Shown: positions 1 to 8,175, counted from the stretch's first letter. The stretch: DNA of 64,000 bases from Methylobacterium frigidaeris (GCF_022179185.1 NZ_BPQJ01000008.1:124001-188000), one strand, 5' to 3'. The notes: generated from the sequence alone by a model not told the origin. A program made the numbers and translations.

Positions 1-515
1 TCGAGGTCGAGCCCGCCGGGGCCGACGAAGACCGCGCTGTCCTCCGTGCCGAACCTGTCCTTCGCCAGCGCCAGGTAATGGGCGAGGGAGGAGTTCGGGA
101 GCGCCGCCTCGTCCGGGAACAGGATGCCCATCCGGATCGTGTCCCGCCCGCGCATGATCCGCGCGGCGAAACCCGTGAGCATCGAGGCGTCGTAGACTGC
201 GAGCGTCGGGTGATAGCTGCGGCCGCGGCCGCTCCCGGTCGTGCCGCTCGTCATGAACACCCGCTCGGCGTCGTCCGGCGGGCAGCAGCTCAAGGTGAGG
301 TCCTTGAACGCCTTGATCGGCACCGCCGGGATGTCGCGCCATCGCCGCACCGTGAGCGGCGTGCGCCCGCGCTGTTGCGCGAAGCGGCGGTAGGGCGCGT
401 TATGGGCGAACTGGTAGGCGAAGAGCCGCAGGGCCAGCGCCTCGAATTCCGCATCGGTCGCGCCCGGCCGCCCGATGAAGTCGAGAAGGATCCCGATGAT
501 CTCCGTTTGCGACAT
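1..515 (-). CDS. LuxE/PaaK-like acyl-protein synthetase, 3' part outside window
   Basis: The first ~171 residues are present; the gene runs off the left edge with no stop. The family activates a carboxylic acid with ATP, as in LuxE fatty-acid:protein ligases and PaaK-type CoA ligases. The support is the adenylate-forming P-loop MTSGTTGSG at about residues 88-96, preceded by a helical N-terminus and a PAVPIKAFKDL segment typical of LuxE-like proteins. In-frame ATGs also exist at 551 and 566, but the one at 515 has a GAGGTG Shine-Dalgarno-like sequence at proper spacing, so I chose it. A TPP riboswitch lies immediately upstream on the same strand, which is unexpected for this family. The true substrate is unknown; a fatty acid or aryl acid is possible. 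Family assignment is fairly sure, function is not. Confidence 0.75.
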   Translation of the reverse strand, partial: MSQTEIIGILLDFIGRPGATDAEFEALALRLFAYQFAHNAPYRRFAQQRGRTPLTVRRWRDIPAVPIKAFKDLTLSCCPPDDAERVFMTSGTTGSGRGRSYHPTLAVYDASMLTGFAARIMRGRDTIRMGILFPDEAALPNSSLAHYLALAKDRFGTEDSAVFVGPGGLDL

Positions 516-611
516 GACGGCCACCTCGCGCCCATCCCGGGCGACGGCCATGGCGGCGGAGATCATGCGCGAAAAGACGGCTGTGTCGGCTTCACGCCGC
601 GCCGGTCCCGC

Positions 612-717
612 ATCCCTACGCCGGCATGACCCGGATCAGGTTCATAGGGTCACCGCGGCGCCCGGACGGGTCCAGGCCGGCGGAATCTCAGCCTCCTCGC
701 GAGGCTCCCCTGGGAGC
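612..717 (-). promoter_or_regulatory. TPP riboswitch (THI element)
   Basis: Read on the minus strand, this stretch has the conserved parts of the thiamine pyrophosphate aptamer: an AGGGGAGCC-type helix, the GGCTGAGA element (693-686), then the CCCTATGAACCTGATC box followed by ATGCCGGCGTAGGGA (650-613). The terminal GTAGGGA can pair with the TCCC at the 5' side to close P1. The aptamer ends about 97 nt before the chosen start of the LuxE-like gene (about 46 nt before the ATG at 566). No T-run terminator is visible in that leader, so control of translation initiation is more likely than attenuation; that is an inference. Confidence 0.92.
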
Positions 718-850
718 CGGGGACAGTGGGGGGTGCGGGAGCGGGTGTCAAGTTACGCCGCCGGCGAGCCTGCTCGGCCGCGTTCCGCGTCCCCTCGGGA
801 TGACGGCGCGAATCGGACGATCGCAAGACGCCGCAGGATCTTGCACATTC

Positions 851-2266
851 CTACCGTGGTCCCTCTCCCGGCCGCGGCGTCCCGGCCCCGAAATGATCCG
901 CCAGCTGCCCCCCCGTATAGGTCTCCGAGAAGCTGTCGGCCCGCTCCGGCAGCATGGTGGCGCTCCAGGCGGCCCAGGCCGACTGGAGCCGGGCAAACTC
1001 CTCCGGGCGCCGGGCCTTGAGGTTCGCCCGCTCCAGCGGATCGGCGACCACGTCGAACAGGAAGGTCTCGCCGCGGATCTTGAGGTACTTGAGGTCGCCG
1101 TCGCGCATCGCTTCCTGCGCGTTGGCGCGGTAGCGCCAGTGGAAGGTGCGCGGGCGCTCGGGCGCCTGCCCGGTCAGGATCGGCAGGAGGTCGATGCCGT
1201 CGGAGGGGCAGGCCGGATCCGGCGCCGTGCCGGCGGCGGCGAGCAGCGTCGGCAGCCAGTCCATGGTGATCATCGGCTGCTGCGAGACCTGACCCGCCTT
1301 CAGACGCCGCGGCCACGAGACGATCGCCGGGATGCGCAGGCCGCCCTCCAGGAGTTCGGTCTTGCGGCCGGTGAAGGGCCAGGTGTCGGAGAAGCGCTCG
1401 CCGCCATTGTCGCTCGTGAACACCACGATCGTGTCCTCGGCGATCCCGCTCGCCTCCAGTGCGTCGAGGACGCGGCCGATCTGGGCGTCCATCTCGGCGA
1501 CGATGCGCCGGTAGGTTGCTTGAGTGCCGCCGTCGAAGTGGCGCAGGTTGCTCCCCGCGATGCGGCGCGACTCGGCCTCGTCGTCGGGGGTCTCCCACGG
1601 CCAGTGCGGCGCGTTGAAGTGCAGGCTGAGGAAGAACGGGCGTCCGGCCTTCGCGGAGGCCGCGATCGTCTCCACTGCCCGCTTACCCAAGAGATGGGTG
1701 GCGTAGCCGACCTCCTCGATCCGTACGTCGCCGTCCCACAGATCCGGCTTGTCGTCGGTGCCGCGGTGGCTGAAGTAATCGATGGTGCCACCGCGAAAGC
1801 CCCAGAACGCGTCGTAGCCGCGCTGCAGCGGCCCGTAGTCCTGCACGCTGCCGAGGTGCCACTTGCCGACGAGCGCCGTGCGGTAGCCGGCCTGCCGCAG
1901 GAGCCCCGGCAGGGTCGGATGGTCGGCCGGCAACCCGCCGGTGAAGCGGGTCGTGACCGGCTCCTCGAGCCCGACCGGCAGACGGTACTGATAGCGCCCG
2001 GTGATCAGCGCCGTGCGGGTGGCCGAGCATACCGCCGAATTGGCGTAGGCTTGCGTGAAGCGGACACCCCGAGCGGCGATCCGGTCGATGTGCGGGGTGG
2101 CGAGGTCGGGCCGGCCGTAACAGGCGACGTCGGCATAGCCGAGGTCGTCGGCCATGATGAAGACGATGTTCGGCCGATCGGCCGCCCGGGCCGGCCGCGG
2201 CCCGGCGAGCGCCGCCGCCCCGACGGCCGCGCTGCCCAGCACGCGCCTGCGCGTCACGCCCGCCAT
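851..2266 (-). CDS. Tat-exported sulfatase (arylsulfatase family)
   Basis: The 471-residue protein begins with a twin-arginine signal (TRRRVLG, then a hydrophobic Ala-rich stretch ending ARA), so it should be exported folded to the periplasm. The type I sulfatase core follows: IVFIMADDLGY with the metal-binding Asp pair at residues 40-41, the formylglycine site CSATR with Cys80, then GKWHLG and TSDNGGE. The core reads C-S-A-T-R with Ala where Pro is more usual, which still fits the C-x-[PA]-[ST]-R rule. It hydrolyses a sulfate ester; the substrate is unknown. An AGGGAGGA Shine-Dalgarno supports the ATG at 2266. It needs a formylglycine-generating enzyme, which is not in the window. The gene stands alone, with the riboswitch region downstream. 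Confidence 0.9.
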   Translation of the reverse strand: MAGVTRRRVLGSAAVGAAALAGPRPARAADRPNIVFIMADDLGYADVACYGRPDLATPHIDRIAARGVRFTQAYANSAVCSATRTALITGRYQYRLPVGLEEPVTTRFTGGLPADHPTLPGLLRQAGYRTALVGKWHLGSVQDYGPLQRGYDAFWGFRGGTIDYFSHRGTDDKPDLWDGDVRIEEVGYATHLLGKRAVETIAASAKAGRPFFLSLHFNAPHWPWETPDDEAESRRIAGSNLRHFDGGTQATYRRIVAEMDAQIGRVLDALEASGIAEDTIVVFTSDNGGERFSDTWPFTGRKTELLEGGLRIPAIVSWPRRLKAGQVSQQPMITMDWLPTLLAAAGTAPDPACPSDGIDLLPILTGQAPERPRTFHWRYRANAQEAMRDGDLKYLKIRGETFLFDVVADPLERANLKARRPEEFARLQSAWAAWSATMLPERADSFSETYTGGQLADHFGAGTPRPGEGPR

Positions 2267-2349
2267 GCCCGTCCTCCCTGTCCGCTCTTCGCGGCCACGC
2301 TACGGCCCGGCGGGCCGGCGGGCAACCGGTCCCGCCCGGCCGGAGGCGG

Positions 2350-2845
2350 TCACGCGGGGGACGGCACGATTCGGGGCCGCGACCGGAGCGTGCTCGGGGA
2401 GGTCTGGTGCTTCTTGCGGAAGGCGGTGGCGAGATGCGCCGAATCCGAGAACCCGGTCTCATGCGCGATCGCGGTGATCGCCAGGCTGCTGTTCTCCAGG
2501 AGGAAGCGCACGTAGCGCAGGCGCGTCTCCAGGATGAAGTGCTTCGGCGTCATGCCCATCTGGAGCTGGAACAGCCGCCCGAACTGGCGCGGCGACAGGC
2601 CGACCGAGGCTACGGCCTGCTCGGGCGACACGTCGCGGCCCTTCCGGCTCTCGATGAGGACGACGGCGCGCTGCACGCAGGGATCGCCCACCGCGCGGAA
2701 CGACGACGCCCGCTCCCGGTCGAAGGCGCTCACGCGCGTCTGACGGGTGGATCCCCGCCTGCCGCCCGGCGAGCAGTCCCTCCTGCGCCGGCACGAAGGC
2801 GCCGGTGCAGGCGCCGATCACCGGCACGCCCGACTCGGCCGCGGC
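2350..2845 (-). pseudogene. Broken GlxA/AraC-type regulator (DJ-1/PfpI-like domain plus HTH)
   Basis: From 2733 down to 2350 an intact AraC-type DNA-binding domain is readable (SVGLSPRQFGRLFQLQMG, then HETGFSDSAHLATAFRKK). In another frame, from about 2845 to 2765, lies the signature of the class I amidotransferase-like domain of GlxA-family regulators: SGVPVIGACTGAF followed by EGLLAGRQA. Intact relatives are about 320 residues long with ~100 residues between these parts. Here those residues are missing and the frame changes, and everything upstream of about 2845 is gone. The HTH alone (127 aa from a GTG at 2733) could in principle be expressed, but I see no convincing ribosome binding site. 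It most likely is a decaying gene. Confidence 0.75.
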
Positions 2846-3252
2846 TCGGCGGCACCCTGACGACCCAGCTGCCGGACCGCGGCGACGCCGCGATCGACCA
2901 TATGCCGGGCCCGGTTCCGGGCCGGGCCGCGTACACGATCAGGATCGATCCCGGCAGCCTGCCCGCCGCGCTCCTCGGCGGGGCTTCGGCCGAGGTGAAC
3001 AGCCTGCACCGGCACGCGCTCACCGGTACCGGCCGCGTCCGGGTGACGGCCCGCGCCCCGGACGGCGTCATCGAGGCCGTGGAGGCGATGACGGAGGTGT
3101 TCTGCCTCGGAGTGCAGTGGCATCCCGAATACGGCCAGAGCGCCTTCGACCGGGCAATCCTGCGCGCCTTCGTGGAGCGCAGCGCCCTCTACGCCGGCGG
3201 GCCGCCGCACACCCTGCCGGGTACGCCGCGCCGCGAGGTGGTGTTCATCTGA
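2845..3252 (+). pseudogene. 3' fragment of a PuuD-like gamma-glutamyl-GABA hydrolase (class I glutamine amidotransferase fold)
   Basis: The plus-strand frame from 2845 reads LGGTLTTQLPD, then IDPGSLPAALLG, VNSLHRHAL, APDGVIEAVE and VQWHPE. These are, in order, the C-terminal landmarks of PuuD/peptidase C26 proteins, including the catalytic His-x-Glu of WHPE. The N-terminal half with the nucleophilic Cys is absent, because upstream sequence belongs to the oppositely oriented GlxA remnant. The open frame extends upstream to 2407, but that part is only the reverse of the regulator. The intact family hydrolyses gamma-glutamyl-GABA in putrescine catabolism; this fragment cannot be catalytic. The fragment is certain in identity and very probably not functional. 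Confidence 0.75.
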
Positions 3253-3258
3253 CCGCTC

Positions 3259-3735
3259 TCAGCCCGCGGCCGCCCGCTCCAGCGCCGCGGCGTCGATCCG
3301 GACCATGTCCTGCATCGCGGAAAAAACCCGGGCGGCGACGGCCGGGTCCGGATCGGCGAGCAGGCGCGGCAGGATCTCGGGAAAGATCTGCCAGGGCACG
3401 CCCCAGCGGTCGCGCAGCCAGCCGCACTGGATCTCGCTGCCGCCCCCGGCGAGCAGCGCGCCCCAGAGCCGGTCGACCTCGGCCTGGTCCGGGCAGGCGA
3501 CGGCGATCGAGGCGGCGGTGCCGTACTCGGCCTTCATGCCGCCGTTCAGCGCCTGGAAGCTCTGTCCGCCGAGGGTGAAGCTCACCAGGATCGCGTCGCC
3601 GGGCTCGCCCCCGGGCCAGGGCCCCGGCGCGCGCAGGATCGGCCCGAGAAGCGAGCCCGGGACGAGGGAGACGTAGGTCCGCACGGCCTCCTCGGCGTCG
3701 CGCTCGAACCACAGGCAGGTGCTGATGTGTGCCAT
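3259..3735 (-). CDS. PhnB-like VOC-fold protein
   Basis: This 158-residue protein resembles the PhnB/3-demethylubiquinone-methyltransferase-like branch of the vicinal oxygen chelate superfamily: an N-terminal CLWFERDAEEAVRTY, a central GGQSFQALNGG, and near the C-terminus CGWLRDRWGVPWQIFPEIL. Such proteins have paired beta-alpha-beta-beta-beta modules; substrates are mostly unknown. It is the last gene of a minus-strand run with an AHSA1 protein 18 nt upstream, another VOC protein and an ECF42 sigma factor. That grouping suggests it belongs to the sigma factor's set rather than to phosphonate metabolism. The fold is well supported, the activity is unknown. Confidence 0.85.
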   Translation of the reverse strand: MAHISTCLWFERDAEEAVRTYVSLVPGSLLGPILRAPGPWPGGEPGDAILVSFTLGGQSFQALNGGMKAEYGTAASIAVACPDQAEVDRLWGALLAGGGSEIQCGWLRDRWGVPWQIFPEILPRLLADPDPAVAARVFSAMQDMVRIDAAALERAAAG

Positions 3736-3753
3736 GCTGCGTCTCCTGTCGGG

Positions 3754-4218
3754 TCAGAGCCGGGCGGCGAGGTCGGCGAGCTGGTCGGCGCAGCGGCCCC
3801 AGCCGTCGTGAAACCCCATCGCCTCGTGCGCGGCACGGTCCTCGTCCGTCCAGTGCCGGGCCAGGGCGGTGTAGCGCGTAGCCCCACCCTCGGGCGCGAA
3901 GGTGATGATGCCGGTGAAGAACGGCTTGGCCGCCGGCTCCCAGGCGCGGGTATAGGCGTCGGTGAAGACGATGCGGGCGTTCTCGACCAGTTCGAGATAG
4001 ACGCCGCTGCTGGCGAACTCGGTCCCGTCCGGGCCGCGCATGACGATGCGGGTCGTGCCGCCGGGGCGAAGCTCCGTCTCGGCTTCCGCGACCGTGAAGG
4101 GCTTCGGGGCGAACCACTGCTTGAGCAATTCCGGCTCGGTCCAGGCTCGGTAGAGCGCGGCCGGCGGGGCGGGGATGAGGCGGGTGAGGACGAGATCGCG
4201 TCCGCTCAGGTCGGTCAT
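3754..4218 (-). CDS. AHSA1/SRPBCC-family protein
   Basis: The 154-residue product has the START-like SRPBCC signature of AHSA1 proteins: LTRLIPAPPAALYRAWTEPELLKQWFAPKPF at the N-terminus (hydrophobic-pocket strand and helix), a central TRIVMRGPDG, and a C-terminal helix HEAMGFHDGWGRCADQLA. The open frame extends far upstream to 4746, but that part is the reading shadow of the next gene; the ATG at 4218 gives the family's normal N-terminus. Members bind hydrophobic ligands or modulate chaperones; in bacteria most are uncharacterised. It sits between two VOC genes in the ECF42 cluster, a neighbourhood seen repeatedly for this family. Confidence 0.85.
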   Translation of the reverse strand: MTDLSGRDLVLTRLIPAPPAALYRAWTEPELLKQWFAPKPFTVAEAETELRPGGTTRIVMRGPDGTEFASSGVYLELVENARIVFTDAYTRAWEPAAKPFFTGIITFAPEGGATRYTALARHWTDEDRAAHEAMGFHDGWGRCADQLADLAARL

Positions 4219-4274
4219 CGGTTGCGCTCCGCGCGAGGGGAGGGGGACCGGCCGTGCCGGTCCCGGCTTCGAGG

Positions 4275-4700
4275 TCAGCGCTTCTGCTGGTTCATCGCCC
4301 AGACCACCCCGAACGGGTCGCGCAGCTGGCCGTAGCGGTCGCCCCAGAACATCTCGGCCGGCGGCATCACGGCGGTGGCGCCCGCCTCGACGGCGTGGGC
4401 GTAGCGGGCGTCGATATCCTCGACCATCAGGGTCAAGGTGAAGCTCTGGGGCGGCTGAAGCGGGTGGCCGTGCTCCGGGAAGGCATCGCACAGCATCAGC
4501 GAGGTGCCGTTGACGTGGAGATGGACGTGGCAGGTCCGTCCCTGCTCGTCCGCCGGCAGGGCGGCGACGGTTTCGGCGCCGAAGGCGCGGGTGTAGAACT
4601 CGGCCGCCTTCAGGGCGCCGTCCACCGTCAGGTAGGTGACGAGGCCGCCCCTCACCGGGGCGACCGTGTCGGACGGGATCGTGGGGGTTTCGTCGCTCAT
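4275..4700 (-). CDS. VOC-family (glyoxalase/bleomycin-resistance-like) protein
   Basis: A 141-residue protein with two VOC modules: GGLVTYLTVDGALKAAEFY at the start, CHVHLHVNGTSLMLCD in the middle, and a C-terminal module ending WGDRYGQLRDPFGVVWAM. The last motif is typical of the PhnB-like subgroup often annotated as glyoxalase/bleomycin resistance. Possible metal ligands include the His residues of CHVHLHV. The gene lies 82 nt downstream of the ECF42 sigma gene and 56 nt upstream of the SRPBCC gene, in the same direction. No direct promoter is visible, so co-transcription with its neighbours is likely. Confidence 0.85.
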   Translation of the reverse strand: MSDETPTIPSDTVAPVRGGLVTYLTVDGALKAAEFYTRAFGAETVAALPADEQGRTCHVHLHVNGTSLMLCDAFPEHGHPLQPPQSFTLTLMVEDIDARYAHAVEAGATAVMPPAEMFWGDRYGQLRDPFGVVWAMNQQKR

Positions 4701-4782
4701 GGTCCTCTCCTCGGTCGGGCCGGTCGTCGATGCGGCCTCGCTGCAAGGACGGGCGGTCCGGCCGCGTCCCGACAGCCCCGCT

Positions 4783-6054
4783 TCAGATTTTTTCGCGATC
4801 CGCGAGTCCGTCCCCGGCCAGCCGGTCGAGCTGGCGGCGGATATGGGCGGCCTCGGCCGGGGTGCCGGCGAGCGCGATCGCCCGGTTCATCGCCTCCCGC
4901 GCCTCCGTATTCCGGCCGAGCTGCATCAGCAGGGCGCCGCGCAGGCCGTGGAAGTGGAAGTAGCCGCCGAGTGGCCCGGCCAGGGGCTCGACCAGGGCGA
5001 GCCCGGCCGCAGGGCCGCCGACCTTGGCGGTCGCGACGGCCCGGTTGAGCGTCACGACCGGCGAGGGCTGCATCCGCTCGAGGCCTGCGTAGAGCGCGTC
5101 GATCCCCGCCCAGTCGGTGTCCCCGGGCCGGCCCGCGCGGGCATGCAGCGCGGCGATCGCCGCCTGGACCTGGTAGGGGCCGGGGGTGCGGTGGCGCATC
5201 GCCTTGTCGACGAGGGCCAGCCCCTCGGCGATCATCGGGCGGCGCCAGAGCCCGCGATCCTGGTCCTCCAGCAAGATGATCTCGCCGTCGGCGTCGAAGC
5301 GCGCCGGCGCGCGGGCGTGCTGGAGCAGCATCAGGGCGAGGAGCCCCATCACTTCCGGATCGGTGGTGAACAGGCGCAGGAGCAGGCGGCCGAGGCGGAT
5401 CGCCTCGTCGCTCAAAGCCGCCCGCTCCGAGCCGGTCGCGGCCGAGTAGCCGGCATTGAAGACGAGGTAGAGCATCGCCGCGACGGCGGAGAGCCGCTCC
5501 GCCCGCTCGGCCGGTCCCGGCGCCCCGTACGGCACCGGGCTGCGGGCGATGCGGGCCTTGGCGCGGGTGAGGCGCTGCTCCATCGCCGCCTCCGAGACCA
5601 GGAAGGCACGGGCGATGCGCGCGACGGACAATCCCGAGACGACGCGCAAGGCCAGCGCGATCTGCTGCGTCGCCGGCAGGTCCGGATGGCAGCAGATGAA
5701 CAGGAGCCGCAGGATGTCGTCCCGGTAGGCCTTGGCGTCGATCGCCTCGGCGAGCGGCGTCTCGGCGTCGTCGAGATCCGACAGCGCGTCGTCTTCGGGC
5801 AGCGGTGTCTGGCGGGCGAGGCGGCGCCGGCCGTCGAGGGCGGCGTTGCGCCCGACCAGGATCAGCCAGGCCGCCACGTCCCGCGGCGGGCCGGTGCGGG
5901 GCCAGGTGCGCAGGGCCCGCAGGCTCGCCTCCTGGAAGGCCTCCTCGGCGGCGTCGAGATCGCGGAACACCCGCAGCAGGGCGGCGACCACCCGCGGCCT
6001 CGCCGCCGCGAGGGCGGAGGCGAGCCAGGCGGCGTCGGGCGAGGCCTCGCTCAC
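4783..6054 (-). CDS. ECF42-type RNA polymerase sigma factor with large C-terminal domain
   Basis: The 423-residue protein starts with sigma region 2 (LDAAEEAFQEASLRALRTWP, then AWLILVGRNAALDGRRR) and region 4 (GLSVARIARAFLVSEAAMEQRLTRAKARI, residues ~150-185). A C-terminal helical domain of about 230 residues follows, containing LYLVFNAGYSA, TPGPYQVQAAIAALHA and LNRAVA. This architecture is that of ECF42 sigma factors, which lack a normal anti-sigma factor and are encoded next to YCII/DGPF proteins. That is exactly the case here: the GTG start at 6054 directly follows the stop of the YCII gene. The C-terminal domain is thought to control activity. Target promoters are unknown but probably include this cluster. 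Confidence 0.9.
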   Translation of the reverse strand: MSEASPDAAWLASALAAARPRVVAALLRVFRDLDAAEEAFQEASLRALRTWPRTGPPRDVAAWLILVGRNAALDGRRRLARQTPLPEDDALSDLDDAETPLAEAIDAKAYRDDILRLLFICCHPDLPATQQIALALRVVSGLSVARIARAFLVSEAAMEQRLTRAKARIARSPVPYGAPGPAERAERLSAVAAMLYLVFNAGYSAATGSERAALSDEAIRLGRLLLRLFTTDPEVMGLLALMLLQHARAPARFDADGEIILLEDQDRGLWRRPMIAEGLALVDKAMRHRTPGPYQVQAAIAALHARAGRPGDTDWAGIDALYAGLERMQPSPVVTLNRAVATAKVGGPAAGLALVEPLAGPLGGYFHFHGLRGALLMQLGRNTEAREAMNRAIALAGTPAEAAHIRRQLDRLAGDGLADREKI

Positions 6055-6450
6055 TTACTTGCCCGCCGCGGGTCGGGCCAGGGCCGGGCGAGGGTCGGGA
6101 TTGTAGAGCAGGACGGGGCGCAGCTCGTAGGCGCCGCCCGGATTGGCGGCGGCGAGGTCGCGGGCGATGCCCAAGGCCTCGTCGAGGTCGGCGACGTCGA
6201 CGACGTAGAAGCCGAGCAGCTGCTCCTTGGTCTCGGCGAAGGGGCCGTCGATCACGAGCGGCGGCTCGCTCGCCTTGCGCAGGGTCGTGGCGGCGGTCGT
6301 CGGCAGGAGCCGCAGTGAGGGCCCGAGCTTGCCCCGCCGCTCCAGCCGCTCGTGCACCTGGCCGAGCCGCTCCATCACGGCGGCGTCCTCCGCCGCGCTC
6401 CAGGCGGCGACGACGTCCTCGTCCTTGTAGCACAGGATAGCGTAGAGCAT
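6055..6450 (-). CDS. YCII-related (DGPF-domain) protein
   Basis: A 131-residue protein with the diagnostic DGPF motif inside LVIDGPFAETKEQLLGFYVVD, preceded by MLYAILCYKDEDVVAAW and followed by ELRPVLLYN. YCII-like proteins have a ferredoxin-like fold with a conserved His/Asp pair; no enzymatic role is settled for the DGPF branch. It is the first gene of the ECF42 cluster and ends at the base before the sigma start codon, so the two are almost certainly translationally coupled. The open frame continues upstream to 7884, but that is the shadow of the chemoreceptor gene. DGPF proteins are inferred to signal to ECF42 sigma factors. Confidence 0.9.
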   Translation of the reverse strand: MLYAILCYKDEDVVAAWSAAEDAAVMERLGQVHERLERRGKLGPSLRLLPTTAATTLRKASEPPLVIDGPFAETKEQLLGFYVVDVADLDEALGIARDLAAANPGGAYELRPVLLYNPDPRPALARPAAGK

Positions 6451-6551
6451 GATCGATCCTCCCTCATCGCAAGGACGCGCGACGCGGCCCGGATCCGACC
6501 AGGATCGCTGAAAAAGTCCCGGGCCGCGAACCGGCCCGGCTTCGCGCCCCG

Positions 6552-7871
6552 TCAGCGCCGCGCCATGCCCTCGGCGGCGGCCACCACCGCCTTGGCGGCG
6601 GTCTCGAATGCCTGGAAGGCCGGGATCGCCTTGTCCCAGGCGCCCCGCCCCAGCGCGTCGGCCATCGCGTCGGCGTGGCGGCGGGCCTCCGCCGCCGCCG
6701 CGAGCAGCCGGGCGGCGGCGGGGTCGGCGGCGTCGATCCCGAGATCCGCCGCGGCGTCGCCGAAGGGCGGCACCGCCGCGCCGACCGGCCCGAGCCCGAC
6801 CAGGGCCGCCGCGAGGCGGCGCTTCCACATCCCCATATCGGCCGGCAGGCGCACCAGCGCGTAGGCTGGCAGGAAGCGGGCCGCGCCGGCCTTGAGCGCG
6901 TCCTGCGCCGCCGTCTCGGCCCGCACCAGGATCGCCATCAGCCCGTCGATCTCGGTGCGGGTCTTCTGCGCCTTGCCGGCGACCTGCTGCACGCCGGCGG
7001 AGATCTCGGCGGTCGCGGCCTCCTGCTGGCTCAAGACCTCGGCGAGCGCCCGGATACCCTCCGCCGAGCGGGCGACGGCCTGCCCCTCCTGCGCCACCCG
7101 GGCCTCGACCCGGGCGACCGCGGCGGTGCCGCTCGCCACGGCGTGGCGGCTCTCGGCCACGGCGGCCTGGATGGCGGCCAGCTCCTGCAGCAGTACCGCC
7201 AGGCGGCCGCGGATCTGCTCGGTGGCCCGCGCCGTCTGGCCGGAGAGCTGCTTGACCTCGGCCGCCACCACCGCGAAGCCGCGGCCCGCCTCGCCGGCCC
7301 GCGCCGCCTCGATCGTCGCGTTGAGGGCGAGAAGGTTGGTCTGGCTCGAGATCGCCTCGATCGTACCGGCCATCTCTTGGATCTGGAGGGCCGCGCCCTC
7401 GAAGCCGGTCAGGCGCTGCTCGATCTGCCCCGCATGGGTCTCGATTGCCGCCATGGTGCGGCTCGCCTCGCGCATGTCGGCCGCGCAGGCCGCGATCCCG
7501 CCGCTCGCCTGCTCGGCGACGTCGGCGCTGGACTGCGAGCGGCCGGCGAGCTCGCGGGTCGAGGCCGCGACTTCCTCGACCGCCGCCGCCATGGCGCGGG
7601 TCTGCCCGGCGATCTCGCCGGCATCGTGCGTCATCCAGCCCAGAACCGTGGCAGCCTCCGAGGCCTCCGCGGCGACGCGGGCGGTGCTGCCGAGATCCTC
7701 CGCGGCGACCCCGCGCATCTGGCCGACGAGGCGCGTCAGCGCACTCGCCAGCCGACCGCTTCCGAGTTCGGCACCGACGCCTGCCCGGTCGACCAGGCCG
7801 GCGAGCCGATCCTCGATCATGTCGGGCGTCTCGACGGGAGCGGGCGCGGCGGTGGAGCGGGAACGGAACAT
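6552..7871 (-). CDS. Cytosolic methyl-accepting chemotaxis protein
   Basis: The 439-residue protein has no signal peptide or membrane helix. Residues ~50-330 form the helical signalling domain, with the hairpin tip [20 protein letters not shown] and the following [15 protein letters not shown], which contact CheA and CheW. The C-terminal ~100 residues contain [15 protein letters not shown] and EARRHADAM. They are arranged like a chemoreceptor zinc-binding (CZB) domain but lack most of its His/Cys ligands, so zinc binding is doubtful. Soluble receptors of this kind usually sense intracellular redox or metabolic state. The upstream region holds two GTTAAC palindromes. No chemotaxis operon is near, so this is an orphan receptor. 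Confidence 0.88.
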   Translation of the reverse strand: MFRSRSTAAPAPVETPDMIEDRLAGLVDRAGVGAELGSGRLASALTRLVGQMRGVAAEDLGSTARVAAEASEAATVLGWMTHDAGEIAGQTRAMAAAVEEVAASTRELAGRSQSSADVAEQASGGIAACAADMREASRTMAAIETHAGQIEQRLTGFEGAALQIQEMAGTIEAISSQTNLLALNATIEAARAGEAGRGFAVVAAEVKQLSGQTARATEQIRGRLAVLLQELAAIQAAVAESRHAVASGTAAVARVEARVAQEGQAVARSAEGIRALAEVLSQQEAATAEISAGVQQVAGKAQKTRTEIDGLMAILVRAETAAQDALKAGAARFLPAYALVRLPADMGMWKRRLAAALVGLGPVGAAVPPFGDAAADLGIDAADPAAARLLAAAAEARRHADAMADALGRGAWDKAIPAFQAFETAAKAVVAAAEGMARR

Positions 7872-7925
7872 GGTGGCGACTCACGAGGGAACAGGTTGAT
7901 TTCCCGTGAGCACCGTATCGGTTTC

Positions 7926-7977
7926 GTTAACACCGGTCGGAATCCGTGGTCCGCACCCTGTATGACCTTGGGTTAAC
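7926..7977. promoter_or_regulatory. Two GTTAAC palindromes upstream of the chemoreceptor gene
   Basis: GTTAAC occurs at 7926-7931 and 7972-7977, about 55-105 bp upstream of the chemoreceptor start, in an otherwise GC-rich genome where this hexamer should be rare. TTAAC is the half-site of the cell-cycle regulator CtrA (TTAA-N7-TTAAC), which controls motility genes in alphaproteobacteria. I cannot find a perfect full site, so this is only a suggestion. The remainder of 7872-8175 holds the rne terminators and no gene. Confidence 0.25.
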
Positions 7978-8082
7978 AATGCGATCTAACGGTAAGGCGC
8001 GTCTCAATGTTGCACAATGCTTCCCTATTGGCCGCGACCGTCCCAGCCCGGCATCGCGCGCGCAGACAGGCAACCATGGACT

Positions 8083-8168
8083 GAAACAAGGCGGGCCGCG
8101 CCCCTTCCGGAGCGCGGCCCGCCGTGACGCGTCATGCCGTGTGCGGGACGGGCTGCACGCCCGTCCCG
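8083..8168 (-). terminator. Tandem terminator hairpins after rne
   Basis: Downstream of the rne stop, on the minus strand, there are two strong hairpins. The first is a perfect 10-bp stem (8144-8153 with 8159-8168). The second is a ~12-bp GC stem (8090-8102 with 8112-8123) followed by TTGTTTC, a short T-rich tail typical of intrinsic termination in GC-rich genomes. The second hairpin is probably the terminator proper; the first may protect the transcript end. Confidence 0.75.
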
Positions 8169-8175
8169 GAACCGG

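Noticed and set aside
290..535. An 81-codon minus-strand frame at the left edge
   Set aside because: It is a shadow of the LuxE-like gene, which reads in another frame on the same strand and has clear adenylation motifs.
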